Positions 17,186 to 26,828 are shown, counted from the first letter of the stretch. The stretch: 64,000 nucleotides of DNA from Ruegeria arenilitoris (GCF_042675705.1 NZ_JBHTJJ010000005.1); one strand, 5' to 3'. Program-made: numbers and translations. The notes: a model not told the origin generated them from the sequence alone.

Positions 17186-18114
17186 ACCTTGGCCTCGATC
17201 GCCTGCCAGATCTTTTCGGCAATATTGGTTCCGTTGAACCGCTCCAATTCCTGGATTCCAGTGGGCGAGGTCACGTTGATTTCGGTCAGATAATCTCCGA
17301 TCACGTCGATACCCACGAAGATCTGGCCCTTTTCCCTCAAGAGCGGTCCGATGGCCGCGCAGATCTCAAGATCGCGCTCGGTCAGGTCGATCTTTTCGGG
17401 CCGGCCGCCCACATGCATGTTCGACCGCGTCTCACCCTCGGCCGGAACGCGGTTGATCGCGCCGACCGGCTCACCATCGACCAGGATCACCCGCTTGTCG
17501 CCGTTGCGCACATCCGGCAGGAATTTCTGAACGATCAGCGGCTCTCGCGAGAAACCGGTGAATAACTCGTGCAACGAGGTCAGGTTGCGGTCATCGGCAT
17601 CCAGCCGGAACACGCCGGCCCCGCCGTTGCCATAGAGCGGCTTGAGGATGATGTCGCCGTGCTTTTCCTTGAACGCCTTGATGGTCCGCAGATCGCGGGC
17701 GATCGTGGTGGGCGGTGTCAGGTCGGGAAAATCCAGAACCAGCAATTTTTCCGGGTAGTTGCGCACCCAGAACGGATCATTCACCACCAGCGCCTGTCCG
17801 CGCAAACGATCCAGCAGGTGCGTCGAGGTGATATAGTGCATGTCGAACGGCGGGTCCTGCCGCAGCCAGACGACATCGAAATCCGCCAGATCAACCTCGC
17901 GCTCAGGCCCCAGAACCGCCGGTTGGTCCGCAACCCGCTGCACCGTCATGTCGTGACCGCGGGCGGTGATGCGCCCCTCTTGATAGGCCAGTTGATCGGG
18001 TCCGTAGTAAAACAGCTGGTGCCCACGGGCCTGGGCTTCTTCGGCCAGCCGGAACGAGCTGTCGGCATTGATGTCCACGGCCCCGATCGGGTCCATCTGA
18101 AAGGCGATTTTCAT
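17182..18114 (-). CDS. gshB: Glutathione synthase (ATP-grasp)
   Basis: The 310-residue protein starts MKIAFQMDPI, the usual GshB start (substrate-loop region), and has VVWLRQDPPFDMHYITSTH. The ATP-grasp elements are ILKPLYGNGGAGVF near residue 155, RNGDKRVILVDGEPVGAINR, and FVGIDVIGDYLTEINVTSPTG at the metal site. It joins gamma-glutamylcysteine and glycine to make glutathione. It is followed at its 3' end by the convergent comM. No gshA is in the window. Confidence 0.96.
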   Translation of the reverse strand: MKIAFQMDPIGAVDINADSSFRLAEEAQARGHQLFYYGPDQLAYQEGRITARGHDMTVQRVADQPAVLGPEREVDLADFDVVWLRQDPPFDMHYITSTHLLDRLRGQALVVNDPFWVRNYPEKLLVLDFPDLTPPTTIARDLRTIKAFKEKHGDIILKPLYGNGGAGVFRLDADDRNLTSLHELFTGFSREPLIVQKFLPDVRNGDKRVILVDGEPVGAINRVPAEGETRSNMHVGGRPEKIDLTERDLEICAAIGPLLREKGQIFVGIDVIGDYLTEINVTSPTGIQELERFNGTNIAEKIWQAIEAKV

Positions 18115-18175
18115 GGCGTGTCCCTCGTAGTCACGCCAGATACATGGCCCAGCGGGGACGGGTGTTCAATGGCGA

Positions 18176-18547
18176 TCAGCCCTGACCAAAGGCGTTTTCG
18201 ACGATTTGCACTGCGCCTGTTGCATCCACCAGCGCCGCATCGAACCGGACATTGGTCAGCTGCCCGCCCGGTTCCTGCGCCAAATACTGCGCCGCCGAGG
18301 CGCATATCCGGTCGATCTGCCGTTTGCTGATCCGCGCGGCGGCGGTGTCAAAGCTTTGGCTTTTCTTGACCTCGACGAACACAAGGCCCCGCGCATCCCG
18401 GACGATCAGGTCGATCTCGCCCCCCGCGCCGCGCCAGCGCCTGTGACAGACCTTGAACCCTCGGCTTTCGTAGTCGGCAGCGACGCTGTGCTCGGCCGCC
18501 TGCCCGGCGTGATAGGAAACCGAGCCCTGGACCGACCGTCGCGCCAT
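18176..18547 (-). CDS. YraN family protein (UPF0102, endonuclease-like fold)
   Basis: The 123-residue protein shows the UPF0102 pattern: GQAAEHSVAADYESRGFKV, then RWRGAGGEIDLIVRD with the GEIDLI acid site, then FVEVKKSQSFD, where E and K complete a PD-(D/E)xK nuclease-like active site. The biological role is not established. The frame extends upstream to 18631 inside rsmI, but the ATG at 18547 preceded by AAAGGGAT lies one base after the rsmI stop, the usual rsmI-yraN arrangement. Confidence 0.88.
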   Translation of the reverse strand: MARRSVQGSVSYHAGQAAEHSVAADYESRGFKVCHRRWRGAGGEIDLIVRDARGLVFVEVKKSQSFDTAAARISKRQIDRICASAAQYLAQEPGGQLTNVRFDAALVDATGAVQIVENAFGQG

Positions 18548-18548
18548 G

Positions 18549-19406
18549 TCATCCCTTTCCCAGTTGCAAGGCCTTCTGGTAAATCGGCCGCCTTGGCAAA
18601 TCATACATCCTGGACACCAGATCCGCCGCATCCCGCACCGAGTGCGTTTCCAGAGCCTGTCGCAACGCTTCTTCTACATCTGAATCGTTAACGGCTTGTG
18701 AATGGGCACGGTCCACCAGCAAGACGATCTCGCCCTTCACAGTGGCACCTCGATACTGTTCGGACAGCTCTGCAAGGCTAGCCCGCCGGACTTCTTCGAA
18801 CTTCTTGGTCAGTTCACGACAGACCGCGGCCTGACGCTCGCCACCCAGAACCTGCGCCAGATCCGACAGGCACGCCCCCAAACGCTTGGGAGATTCGTAG
18901 AACACCAGCGTCCCGGGAACATCCCGCAACGCCTCGATCCGTGTTCGGCGGGCGCCTGACGCATTCGGCAGGAATCCGGCAAAAAAGAAGGCGTCCGTCG
19001 GCAAGCCCGCCAGAGTCAGTGCCGTCACGACGGCTGACGCTCCAGGGGCGCAGGTCACGCTGAACCCGGCCTCGGCCGCCTGTTTGCCCAGATCATAACC
19101 CGGGTCGGCGATCAGGGGCATGCCGGCCTCGGACGCGTAGGCCACGGACTTGCCCTGGGACATTTCGGCAATCAGTTTTTCACGCGCAGCCGTGCCGCTG
19201 TGGTCGTGATAGGCCAGGATGCGCCGCCCTTCGAGGGGTACACCGTGAATCTCCATCAGTCTGCGCAGGCTGCGTGTATCTTCCGCCGCGATCACATCCG
19301 CCGAGGCCAGAACGTCCAGCGCCCTGAGCGTAATGTCCCGCGCCGTTCCGATCGGAGTGGCAACAAAATACAGCCCCCCAGCCAATCTTACCTTTTGGAA
19401 ATTCAA
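18549..19406 (-). CDS. rsmI: 16S rRNA (cytidine(1402)-2'-O)-methyltransferase RsmI
   Basis: The 285-residue SAM-dependent tetrapyrrole-methylase-fold protein contains LYFVATPIGTARDITLRALDVL near the start, AEDTRSLRRLM, SEAGMPLIADPGYDL, and CAPGASAVVTAL, followed by FYESPKRL. These are RsmI hallmarks. It 2'-O-methylates C1402 in the ribosomal P site. It is the first gene of the rsmI-yraN pair and is divergent from the LpoA-like lipoprotein gene, with an 88-base gap holding both promoters. Confidence 0.95.
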   Translation of the reverse strand: MNFQKVRLAGGLYFVATPIGTARDITLRALDVLASADVIAAEDTRSLRRLMEIHGVPLEGRRILAYHDHSGTAAREKLIAEMSQGKSVAYASEAGMPLIADPGYDLGKQAAEAGFSVTCAPGASAVVTALTLAGLPTDAFFFAGFLPNASGARRTRIEALRDVPGTLVFYESPKRLGACLSDLAQVLGGERQAAVCRELTKKFEEVRRASLAELSEQYRGATVKGEIVLLVDRAHSQAVNDSDVEEALRQALETHSVRDAADLVSRMYDLPRRPIYQKALQLGKG

Positions 19407-19494
19407 AGCTGGACCCTCGCAGCGTGACGTTTATTATCGCGGCGTGATAGAACAGCAGCGTTCTTTGCCGCCGGATCAGGGAGTTTTCATTTAG

Positions 19495-20655
19495 ATGTTT
19501 ACCGTTTGCAAGCCCGTTCGCAAACTGGCGAAAATCGCCATCGGCCTGACCGCGGCGGCATTTTTGGCCGCCTGCGAACCCGGCGCCACCGGGCGCGGAC
19601 CGTCGATAGATACGTCAGAGCCGATCCCCGTAGCCCTGCTGGTGCCCAAATCGGGCGACGCCGCGTTGGCGCAAAGCCTTGAGAACGCTGCCCGGCTGGC
19701 CATGGCCGATCTGAACAACGTCAAGATCGATCTTCGCGTCTATGACACTGCCGGCAATCCGAACACGGCAGCCGCAGTTGCACAACAGGCCGTTGCCGAC
19801 GGCGCAAAGGTCATTCTGGGGCCGGTCTACGCGCAGGCTGCAAATGCTGCGGGCCTTGCGGTTCTGAGCAAGAACGTGAACGTTCTATCCTTCTCGAACA
19901 ATACAAGCATTGCCGGCGGAAACGTGTTTGTCCTTGGCCCGACCTTCGACAACACGGCCAACCGGCTTGTCAGCTACGCCGGCAAACAGGGAAAGAAAAG
20001 CACAGTCATCGTGCACAGCAATGATGCGGCAGGCCAATTGGGCCAGGCGGCAATCTCGAACGCACTTGGCAACAGCCGTGTGGCGAATGCGGGTGTGGTC
20101 GGTTTTGATCGATCTCAGCAGGGTGTGATCGACGCCATCCCTGCAATCAAGGCAACTGTGGACTCGACGGGGGCGGATTCGCTCTTTTTGACCGCCACGA
20201 CCGCCGGCGCGCTGCCGCTCTTCAGCCAGTTGCTGCCCGAGACCGGTGTCTCTCCGGCAACCGTGCAATATATTGGCCTGACCCGCTGGGATATTCCGGC
20301 CCAGACGCTGGAACTACCGGGCGTGCAAGGCGGGTGGTTTGCCTTGCCCGACCCTGCCAAGGCCCAGGCCTATCGCGTGCGCTACAACGCGACCTATGGC
20401 GAGGCACCGCATCCGATCAGCGGCCTGGCCTATGACGGCATCGCCGCCATCGGCGCTCTGGCCAGCCAAGGGAAGTCCAATGCCCTTTCCGCCGCGGCCC
20501 TGACCCAGAATGCCGGGTTCCAGGGTGTTGGCGGAATTTTCCGTCTGCGCCCGAACGGTACGAATGAACGAGGTCTGGCCGTGGCCACGATCCAGAACAA
20601 ACAGGTAGTTGTGATTGACCCTGCCCCGCAAAGCTTCTCTGGCGCCGGTTTCTGA
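19495..20655 (+). CDS. LpoA-like penicillin-binding protein activator lipoprotein (periplasmic binding fold)
   Basis: This 386-residue lipoprotein has a signal peptide ending in the lipobox LAAC (Cys near residue 27). It then has a type 1 periplasmic-binding domain with PVALLVPKSGDAALAQSLENAARLAM, KVILGPVYAQAANAAG and PHPISGLAYDGIAAIGAL. It matches the YraM/LpoA group, which stimulates PBP1A in enterobacteria, but lacks LpoA's large N-terminal TPR domain. An amino-acid ABC receptor is less likely because no transporter genes adjoin. The rsmI-lpoA-yraN neighbourhood is conserved in proteobacteria. Its 3' end overlaps glnD. Confidence 0.8.
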   Translation: MFTVCKPVRKLAKIAIGLTAAAFLAACEPGATGRGPSIDTSEPIPVALLVPKSGDAALAQSLENAARLAMADLNNVKIDLRVYDTAGNPNTAAAVAQQAVADGAKVILGPVYAQAANAAGLAVLSKNVNVLSFSNNTSIAGGNVFVLGPTFDNTANRLVSYAGKQGKKSTVIVHSNDAAGQLGQAAISNALGNSRVANAGVVGFDRSQQGVIDAIPAIKATVDSTGADSLFLTATTAGALPLFSQLLPETGVSPATVQYIGLTRWDIPAQTLELPGVQGGWFALPDPAKAQAYRVRYNATYGEAPHPISGLAYDGIAAIGALASQGKSNALSAAALTQNAGFQGVGGIFRLRPNGTNERGLAVATIQNKQVVVIDPAPQSFSGAGF

Positions 20656-23434
20656 TCAGCTTGTGACGATCCCCGCGCCGGCTGGCGCATTGATCTGCGA
20701 CGCCAGCGAAATCTTCGATGGCGAAAAGGTCAACGCGCTGCTGTCGAAGGCCCTGAAAGACATTCCGGAGACGGCCGCAGCCCGAAACGAGGCCGTCCGG
20801 ATTCTGCGGGATGCTCAGAAATCCGGGCGTCAGGCCATCGAGGAGGCGTTCGCCGCCCGGCCCTTTGACGCCCGGCCGTTAACGCGGTCCTACACCTATC
20901 TGACCGATGGGCTTGTCTGCGCCGCGATGACTGTGGCCGGACAGCATCTGCATCCATTGGCCAACCCGACCCAGGGCGAGAAGATGGCGGTTTTGGCGGT
21001 GGGCGGCTATGGGCGCGGCGAGATGGCGCCGTTTTCGGATGTCGATCTGCTGTTTCTGACTCCTTACAAGATCACGGCCTGGGCCGAGAGCGTGATCGAG
21101 TCGATGTTGTACATTCTCTGGGACCTGCGGCTGAAAGTCGGGCATTCCTCGCGCACGATCCGTGATTGCCTGCGTCTGGGAGACGAGGATTTCACGATCC
21201 GGACAGCGATGCTGGAACAGCGCTATCTGGCCGGTGATCGGGACTTGGCCGATGAGTTGGAAAGCCGGCTGAAATCCGAGCTGTTCAAAGGAACCGAACG
21301 CGAATTCATCGAAGCCAAACTGCATGAACGCGACGAACGCCACCACAAGCAGGGCGAGCGTTACATGGTCGAACCGAACGTGAAAGAGGGCAAGGGCGGC
21401 CTTCGCGACCTGCAGTCGCTGTATTGGATCGCCAAATACATATACGGCGTTCACGACGTGGCTGAACTTGTCCCGCTGGGGCTGTTCACCCAAGACGAAT
21501 TCAACACGTTCGTGCAGGCCGAAGACTTCCTTTGGGCCGTACGTTCGCATCTTCATCTGGTGACACGGCGCGCAACCGAACAGCTGACCTTTGATCTGCA
21601 GGTCGAGGTGGCTGACCGCATGGGTTACGAAGACCGAGCGGGCCGCCGGGCCGTCGAAATCTTCATGCAGCGCTATTTCCGAGAAGCCACTCAAGTGGGC
21701 GAGCTGACACGGATCTTCCTGACCAAGCTTGAAGCGGCACATATGAAAAACGCGCCGTTGCTGGAACGCATCTTCAGCCGCAAGCCACGGGTCAAGGCGG
21801 GCTACAGGGTTGTTCATGGCCGGCTGGATGTGGCCGACCCCAAAAGCTTTCTGTCCGACAAGCTGAATCTACTGCGTCTGTTCGAGGAAGGCCTGCGCAC
21901 GGGCATGCTGATCCATCCCGATGCGATGCGGCTGGTCACGGCCAACCTGCACCTGATCGATGACGAAATGCGCAACGACAAAGAGGCGAGGCGCATCTTT
22001 CTGGATCTGATGCTGAAACACGGAAATCCCGAACGCGCGCTGCGCCGCATGAACGAGTTGGGCGTTCTGTCGGCCTTCATCCCCGAGTTCGAGCCCATCG
22101 TGGCGATGATGCAGTTCAACATGTACCACAGCTACACGGTGGACGAGCACACGATCCAGTGCATCATCAACCTGGCGCAGATCGAACGGGGCGAACTTGT
22201 CGAAGCGCTGCCGCTGGCTTCGTCGATCCTCGAGGGCGGAGTGAACCGGCGTGTGCTTTACGTCGCTTTGCTGTTGCACGACATCGCCAAGGGCCGCCCC
22301 GAGGATCACTCGATCCTGGGGGCCAAGATCGCACGGACGGTCGCGCCTCGGCTGGGGCTGAACAAGAAAGAATGCGAAACCGTCGAATGGCTGGTGCGCT
22401 ATCACCTGCTGATGTCGGACATGGCACAGAAGCGCGACATCTCGGACCCACGCACGGTGCGCGACTTTGCCAAGGCGGTTCAGACCGTCAAACGGCTGGA
22501 TCTGCTGACTGTCCTGACAGTCTGCGACATCCGCGGCGTTGGGCCGAACACCTGGAACAACTGGAAGGCCACCCTGCTACGTGCCTTGCATGCGGAAACC
22601 AAGCGCGCACTGGAAACCGGCATGGAGGACCTCAACCGTGCCAATCGTGGCGCCGAGGCCAAGAAAGCGCTGCGTGACGCGTTGTCTGCCTGGTCCAAGG
22701 CCGATCTCAAGACGGAAACCGGGCGGCACTATGATCCGTATTGGCAGGGGCTCAACCTCTCGACCCATGTCGAATTCGCTGAGATGTTGCGCGCACTGGA
22801 AGCCGATGGTGACCCTGGCGCGATGGAGATCCGCCTGCAACCAGACGAGGATCGCGACGCCACCCGCGCCTGTTTCGCGATGGCCGACCACCCAGGTATC
22901 TTTGCCCGCATCGCCGGCGCGCTGGCGCTCGTGGGCGCAAACGTGGTTGATGCCCGCAGCTATACCACCAAGGACGGCTACGTGACCGACGCGTTCTGGA
23001 TTCAGGACACTGACGGACACCCGTTCGAGTTGTCGCGTCTGCCGCGCCTGACCCAGATGATCCACCGAACCCTCAAGGGCGAAGTGGTAGCCCGCGAGGC
23101 GCTCAGGTCCCGCGACAAGATCAAGAAGCGGGAAAAGGCGTTCAACGTCCCGACGCACATCACCTTCGACAATGAAGGGTCCGAAATCTACACGATCATC
23201 GAAGTCGACACCCGCGACCGGCCGGGTCTGCTATATGATCTGGCCCGGACCCTTGCCGCCGCCAATGTCTATATCGCCAATGCCGTGATCGCGACCTATG
23301 GCGAGCAGGTGGTGGATACGTTCTACGTCAAGGACATGTTCGGGCTCAAATACCACTCGGAGGCCAAGCAGAGAACGCTGGAAGCCAAGCTGCGCACCGC
23401 GATCACCGAAGGCGCCGAGCGGGCGGCCTCATGA
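20615..23434 (+). CDS. glnD: [Protein-PII] uridylyltransferase / uridylyl-removing enzyme GlnD
   Basis: The protein, up to 939 residues, has all four GlnD parts. These are the nucleotidyltransferase (VGGYGRGEMAPFSDVDLLF near residue 130), the PII-UTase linker (KEGKGGLRDLQSLYWIAKY), the HD hydrolase (LLHDIAKGRPEDHS near 550), and two C-terminal ACT domains (ADHPGIFARIAGALALVGANVVDAR and DTRDRPGLLYDLARTL). It senses glutamine and controls PII uridylylation in nitrogen regulation. The start is uncertain: TTG at 20615 has AGG upstream and would overlap the previous gene by 41 bases; GTG at 20663 is the alternative. It overlaps murJ by four bases. Confidence 0.93.
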   Translation: MTLPRKASLAPVSDQLVTIPAPAGALICDASEIFDGEKVNALLSKALKDIPETAAARNEAVRILRDAQKSGRQAIEEAFAARPFDARPLTRSYTYLTDGLVCAAMTVAGQHLHPLANPTQGEKMAVLAVGGYGRGEMAPFSDVDLLFLTPYKITAWAESVIESMLYILWDLRLKVGHSSRTIRDCLRLGDEDFTIRTAMLEQRYLAGDRDLADELESRLKSELFKGTEREFIEAKLHERDERHHKQGERYMVEPNVKEGKGGLRDLQSLYWIAKYIYGVHDVAELVPLGLFTQDEFNTFVQAEDFLWAVRSHLHLVTRRATEQLTFDLQVEVADRMGYEDRAGRRAVEIFMQRYFREATQVGELTRIFLTKLEAAHMKNAPLLERIFSRKPRVKAGYRVVHGRLDVADPKSFLSDKLNLLRLFEEGLRTGMLIHPDAMRLVTANLHLIDDEMRNDKEARRIFLDLMLKHGNPERALRRMNELGVLSAFIPEFEPIVAMMQFNMYHSYTVDEHTIQCIINLAQIERGELVEALPLASSILEGGVNRRVLYVALLLHDIAKGRPEDHSILGAKIARTVAPRLGLNKKECETVEWLVRYHLLMSDMAQKRDISDPRTVRDFAKAVQTVKRLDLLTVLTVCDIRGVGPNTWNNWKATLLRALHAETKRALETGMEDLNRANRGAEAKKALRDALSAWSKADLKTETGRHYDPYWQGLNLSTHVEFAEMLRALEADGDPGAMEIRLQPDEDRDATRACFAMADHPGIFARIAGALALVGANVVDARSYTTKDGYVTDAFWIQDTDGHPFELSRLPRLTQMIHRTLKGEVVAREALRSRDKIKKREKAFNVPTHITFDNEGSEIYTIIEVDTRDRPGLLYDLARTLAAANVYIANAVIATYGEQVVDTFYVKDMFGLKYHSEAKQRTLEAKLRTAITEGAERAAS

Positions 23435-24972
23435 AGCAGATCCGCCTGTTCTCGGGCCTGTTCACTGTCGGGTTCTGGACCCTTGCCAGCCGTATTCTAG
23501 GCTTTCTGCGGGAAATTCTGCTGACAGCCTATATCGGGCCGGGGCCGGTCATGGATGCTTTTGTCGCAGCCTTCCGCCTGCCCAACATGTTCCGCCGGTT
23601 CTTCGCCGAGGGCGCTTTCAATGCGGCCTTCGTTCCGATGTTCTCGAAACGGCTGGAGGGCGGCGAAGACGCGCAAGGGTTTGCGCAGGACGCGTTCAAC
23701 CTGCTGGCGGCGGCCGTTCTGGCGCTGGTCGGGCTGGCCATGGTCTTCATGCCGGGGCTGGTCTGGCTGACGGCCGAGGGGTTTTATGGCGACGAACGTT
23801 TCGATCTGGCGGTCGACTACGGATATGTCGTCTTTCCCTACATTCTGTTCATGTCCCTGGCCGCGCTGTTTTCCGGGGTTCTCAATGCCACCGGCCGCTT
23901 TGCCGCCGCAGCGGCGGCGCCGGTTCTGCTGAACATCTTCGCCTGCACAGCACTGATCGTAGGCGCGGCAACCGGGGGCGAGGTCATCCGTTGGCTCATC
24001 GCAGTTATACCCCTTGCCGGGGTCGCTCAACTGGCGCTGGTTTGGGTCGCCACCGAACGCGCCGGAATTCGCATCCGGTTCGGCCGGCCGAAGCTCAGCC
24101 CTGAAATGCGCAACATGGTTCGGATCGCGGTACCGGCGGCACTTGCCATGGGTGTGACGCAGGTCAATCTCGTTGTCGGGCAGCTGGTCGCGTCAAAGAC
24201 CGAAAAGGCCATCAGCTGGCTCTTTGCCGCCGACCGGCTGTATCAGCTGCCGCTGGGCGTGGTCGGCATCGCCGTTGGCATCGTGCTGTTGCCCGACCTG
24301 TCGCGCCGCCTGCGCGCGGGGGACGGCGATGGCGCGCGCAACGCCTTTTCCCGCGCCGGAGAGTTCACCCTGTTGCTGACCATTCCGGCCACCGTGGCTT
24401 TCGTGCTCATCCCGGTTCCGCTGGTCTCGGTCCTGTTCGAACGTGGACAGTTCACACCTGAAGACACGGCTACCACCGCTCTGGCCGTGGCGGTCTATGG
24501 CATCGGCCTGCCGGCCTTCATGCTGCAAAAGCTGCTGCAACCGTTGTTCTTCGCCCGCGAGGATACCCGCGCGCCCTTCCGGTATGCCGTTGTGGCAATG
24601 ATCATCAACGCCGTGCTGGCCTTTGGGCTGTACCCGATCGTCGGCTGGATCGCCCCGGCCATCGCGGCCTCAGCCGCCGGGTGGGGCATGGTGGCGCTGT
24701 TGGCACTGGGCGCCCGGCGCATGGGCGACGAAGCCCGTTTCGACGACCGATTCAAGCGCCGAGCGCCCAGGATATTGGCCGCTTCAATTGGAATGGGCGT
24801 GGTGCTGATCGCGGCGATGCAGCTGTTCGGTTGGACGTTCGAGGTTCCGGGCTGGCGCTATCTGGCCTTGCTGGGCCTGATCGTGGTCGCCGCGGTATCT
24901 TACTTCCTTCTGGGCCACCTGCTGGGCGCATTCCGCCTGTCCGAGTTCCGGTCCGCCCTGCGAAGGTCCTGA
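23431..24972 (+). CDS. murJ: Lipid II flippase MurJ (MviN)
   Basis: The 513-residue polytopic protein has the MurJ start (TLASRILGFLREILLTAYIGPG with RILGFLRE, and MDAFVAAFRLPNMFRRFFAEGAF) and about 14 membrane segments. It flips lipid II across the inner membrane for peptidoglycan synthesis. The conserved central residues around LVVGQLVASKTEKAISWLFAADRLYQLP and LFERGQFTPEDT are present. The glnD-murJ pairing, with an ATGA overlap, is common in Rhodobacteraceae. It converges tightly with the rhomboid-fold gene, only five bases away. Confidence 0.95.
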   Translation: MKQIRLFSGLFTVGFWTLASRILGFLREILLTAYIGPGPVMDAFVAAFRLPNMFRRFFAEGAFNAAFVPMFSKRLEGGEDAQGFAQDAFNLLAAAVLALVGLAMVFMPGLVWLTAEGFYGDERFDLAVDYGYVVFPYILFMSLAALFSGVLNATGRFAAAAAAPVLLNIFACTALIVGAATGGEVIRWLIAVIPLAGVAQLALVWVATERAGIRIRFGRPKLSPEMRNMVRIAVPAALAMGVTQVNLVVGQLVASKTEKAISWLFAADRLYQLPLGVVGIAVGIVLLPDLSRRLRAGDGDGARNAFSRAGEFTLLLTIPATVAFVLIPVPLVSVLFERGQFTPEDTATTALAVAVYGIGLPAFMLQKLLQPLFFAREDTRAPFRYAVVAMIINAVLAFGLYPIVGWIAPAIAASAAGWGMVALLALGARRMGDEARFDDRFKRRAPRILAASIGMGVVLIAAMQLFGWTFEVPGWRYLALLGLIVVAAVSYFLLGHLLGAFRLSEFRSALRRS

Positions 24973-24977
24973 CCACC

Positions 24978-25664
24978 TCAGTCCCGCCGGATACGCCCCA
25001 CCAGACGCGCCCATCCGCCCGGCGCCACGAAAAACGACAGCCCGAACCCGGTCGCGAACCCACCCAGATCGGCCACCCAATCCGAGGTGCCGCCGAAGAT
25101 CAGCCCGAACAGCAGTTGGATGCCCATCAGCACCGCAATCAACTGGAACGCCCGCGCCTGGTTCTCTCCGACCAGCGACAGCCTTCGCCATAACAGCCAG
25201 GTGAACGCGCCGATCAGGCCGTAGACCGGCGGGAAGCCCCCGACCAGCGGATAGCGCGGGTCCAGCAGCACCGCATAGGCCAACGCCCCGCCCACGCCGG
25301 ACAGCACAAAGATCACCAGCATCGCAAAACCGCCAAAAACCTCGCCCACCATCTTGCCCATCGCCAAAACGAAGACGCAGACAAAAAGCGCCTGGGTAAA
25401 GCTGCCTGACACGAAGGGGTAGGTGAAAAACCGGATCACATGCTCGACCGGCCAACGTCCGTTCATCACCATCCAGTCGAAGATGTCCGCCGAGAAGGAA
25501 TAGCGCTGGATCGCCTCCAGCCGCCAGCCCACCGCGCCCGGTCCGCCGACCAGGCCGCGCGTGCCGAGGGTGAAGGCAAGTTCGATCCCCATGATGAACA
25601 AGACCATCGCCACCACCACGGGTGGCAGGGGGTTCACGGGGGGTGTGTAATGCTCGCTGCTCAT
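24978..25664 (-). CDS. Rhomboid-family membrane protein lacking the catalytic Ser and His (predicted pseudoprotease)
   Basis: The 228-residue protein has about six membrane segments and the rhomboid topology. The TM4 motif that normally reads GxSG before the GLxGAF run is here VGGFPPVYGLIGAF, placing Phe144 where the Ser should be. The TM6 HLGGF motif is VADLGGFATGF, with Asp199 in place of His. Both catalytic residues are therefore missing although the fold motifs (YGLIGAF, LGGFATG) are kept. It may act like an iRhom or derlin, binding membrane proteins rather than cleaving them; that is inference. It is divergent from trpS. Confidence 0.82.
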   Translation of the reverse strand: MSSEHYTPPVNPLPPVVVAMVLFIMGIELAFTLGTRGLVGGPGAVGWRLEAIQRYSFSADIFDWMVMNGRWPVEHVIRFFTYPFVSGSFTQALFVCVFVLAMGKMVGEVFGGFAMLVIFVLSGVGGALAYAVLLDPRYPLVGGFPPVYGLIGAFTWLLWRRLSLVGENQARAFQLIAVLMGIQLLFGLIFGGTSDWVADLGGFATGFGLSFFVAPGGWARLVGRIRRD

Positions 25665-25685
25665 TGCGCGGGCCTTTCGCGGCTG

Positions 25686-25714
25686 TTGACGTCCCTTTGC
25701 CTCATGGGTAAGCG
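25686..25714 (+). promoter_or_regulatory. Candidate sigma70 promoter of trpS
   Basis: TTGACG (25686-25691) and TAAGCG (25709-25714) are separated by 17 bases, about 37 bases before the trpS ATG. The -35 element is close to consensus; the -10 element is weak, as is common in alphaproteobacteria. No tRNA-dependent leader or trp-like operator was recognised. Confidence 0.35.
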
Positions 25715-25750
25715 ACGGAGGCTTATTTTTCCAGACGGGAGTTCCCTTCC

Positions 25751-26779
25751 ATGACCGAGACCAAGTTCACGCCGCGCGTGTTTTCCGGCATCCAGCCCTC
25801 GGGAAACCTGCATCTTGGCAACTACCTTGGTGCGCTCAAGCGTTTTGTGGATATGCAAGGGCCGGAGATGGAGACCGTGTACTGCATGGTCGATCTTCAC
25901 GCGATCACCGTCTGGCAGGACCCCAAGGAACTGGCGCATTCCACGCGCGAGCTGTGCGCAGGTTTCATCGCCGCCGGCATCGACCCGGAACAGTCGATCC
26001 TGTTCAACCAGTCCCAGGTGCCCGAGCACGCGCAACTGGCCTGGATCTTCAACTGTGTCGCGCGCATGGGCTGGATGCAGCGCATGACCCAGTGGAAGGA
26101 CAAGGCGGGCAAGAACCAGCAGAACGCCTCGCTGGGCCTGTTCGCCTATCCCTCGCTGATGGCCGCCGACATTCTGGTCTATCACGCGACCCATGTCCCG
26201 GTGGGCGACGACCAGAAACAGCATCTTGAGCTGACCCGCGACATCGCCATCAAGTTCAACCACGACTATGGCGTCGATTTCTTCCCGATTACCGAGCCGG
26301 TGATCGAGGGCGCGGCGACGCGCGTGATGAGCCTGCGCGACGGGGCCAAGAAAATGTCCAAGTCGGATCCGTCCGACATGAGCCGGATCAACATGACCGA
26401 CGATGCCGACACCATCGCCAAGAAGATCCGCAAGGCAAAGACCGACCCTGATGCCCTGCCCTCGGAGGTGGACGGGCTGGAAGGCCGCCCCGAGGCGCGC
26501 AACCTGGTCAACATCTATGCCGCGCTCAGCGATCAGACGGTCGAGCAGGTTCTGGCCGAGGTCGGTGGCAAGCAGTTCGGTGAATTCAAGCCGATGCTGG
26601 CCGATCTGGCGGTTGCAAGGCTGTCGCCGATCTCGACCGAGATGGCGCGGCTGATGGGCGATCAGGCCGAGATCGATAGGATCCTGGACCGTGGCGCGGA
26701 ACGGGCACGGGAGATCGCGGCTCCGATCCTCAGCCGCACCTACGAGATCGTGGGGATGGTGGGCGCCGGCCGCGCCTGA
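25751..26779 (+). CDS. trpS: Tryptophan-tRNA ligase
   Basis: The 342-residue class Ic synthetase has the HIGH-equivalent GNLHLGNYLGAL near residue 18, the binding region YCMVDLHAITVWQDP, PVGDDQKQHLELTRDIA, and the KMSKS loop in KKMSKSDPSD near residue 203. It charges tRNA-Trp in the cytoplasm. GGGAGTTCCC lies before the ATG. It is followed by a strong terminator, so it appears to be monocistronic. Confidence 0.97.
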   Translation: MTETKFTPRVFSGIQPSGNLHLGNYLGALKRFVDMQGPEMETVYCMVDLHAITVWQDPKELAHSTRELCAGFIAAGIDPEQSILFNQSQVPEHAQLAWIFNCVARMGWMQRMTQWKDKAGKNQQNASLGLFAYPSLMAADILVYHATHVPVGDDQKQHLELTRDIAIKFNHDYGVDFFPITEPVIEGAATRVMSLRDGAKKMSKSDPSDMSRINMTDDADTIAKKIRKAKTDPDALPSEVDGLEGRPEARNLVNIYAALSDQTVEQVLAEVGGKQFGEFKPMLADLAVARLSPISTEMARLMGDQAEIDRILDRGAERAREIAAPILSRTYEIVGMVGAGRA

Positions 26780-26799
26780 GACCCAGACAGAAACTGCAG

Positions 26800-26828
26800 C
26801 GCCGCCCCTTATCCGGGGCGGCGTTTTT
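26800..26828 (+). terminator. Rho-independent terminator after trpS
   Basis: A 9-bp GC-rich stem (26800-26808 with 26815-26823, CGCCGCCCC/GGGGCGGCG) has a 6-base loop and is followed by five T residues (26824-26828). It lies 21 bases after the trpS stop and just before the convergent leucine-dehydrogenase-like gene. Confidence 0.85.
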
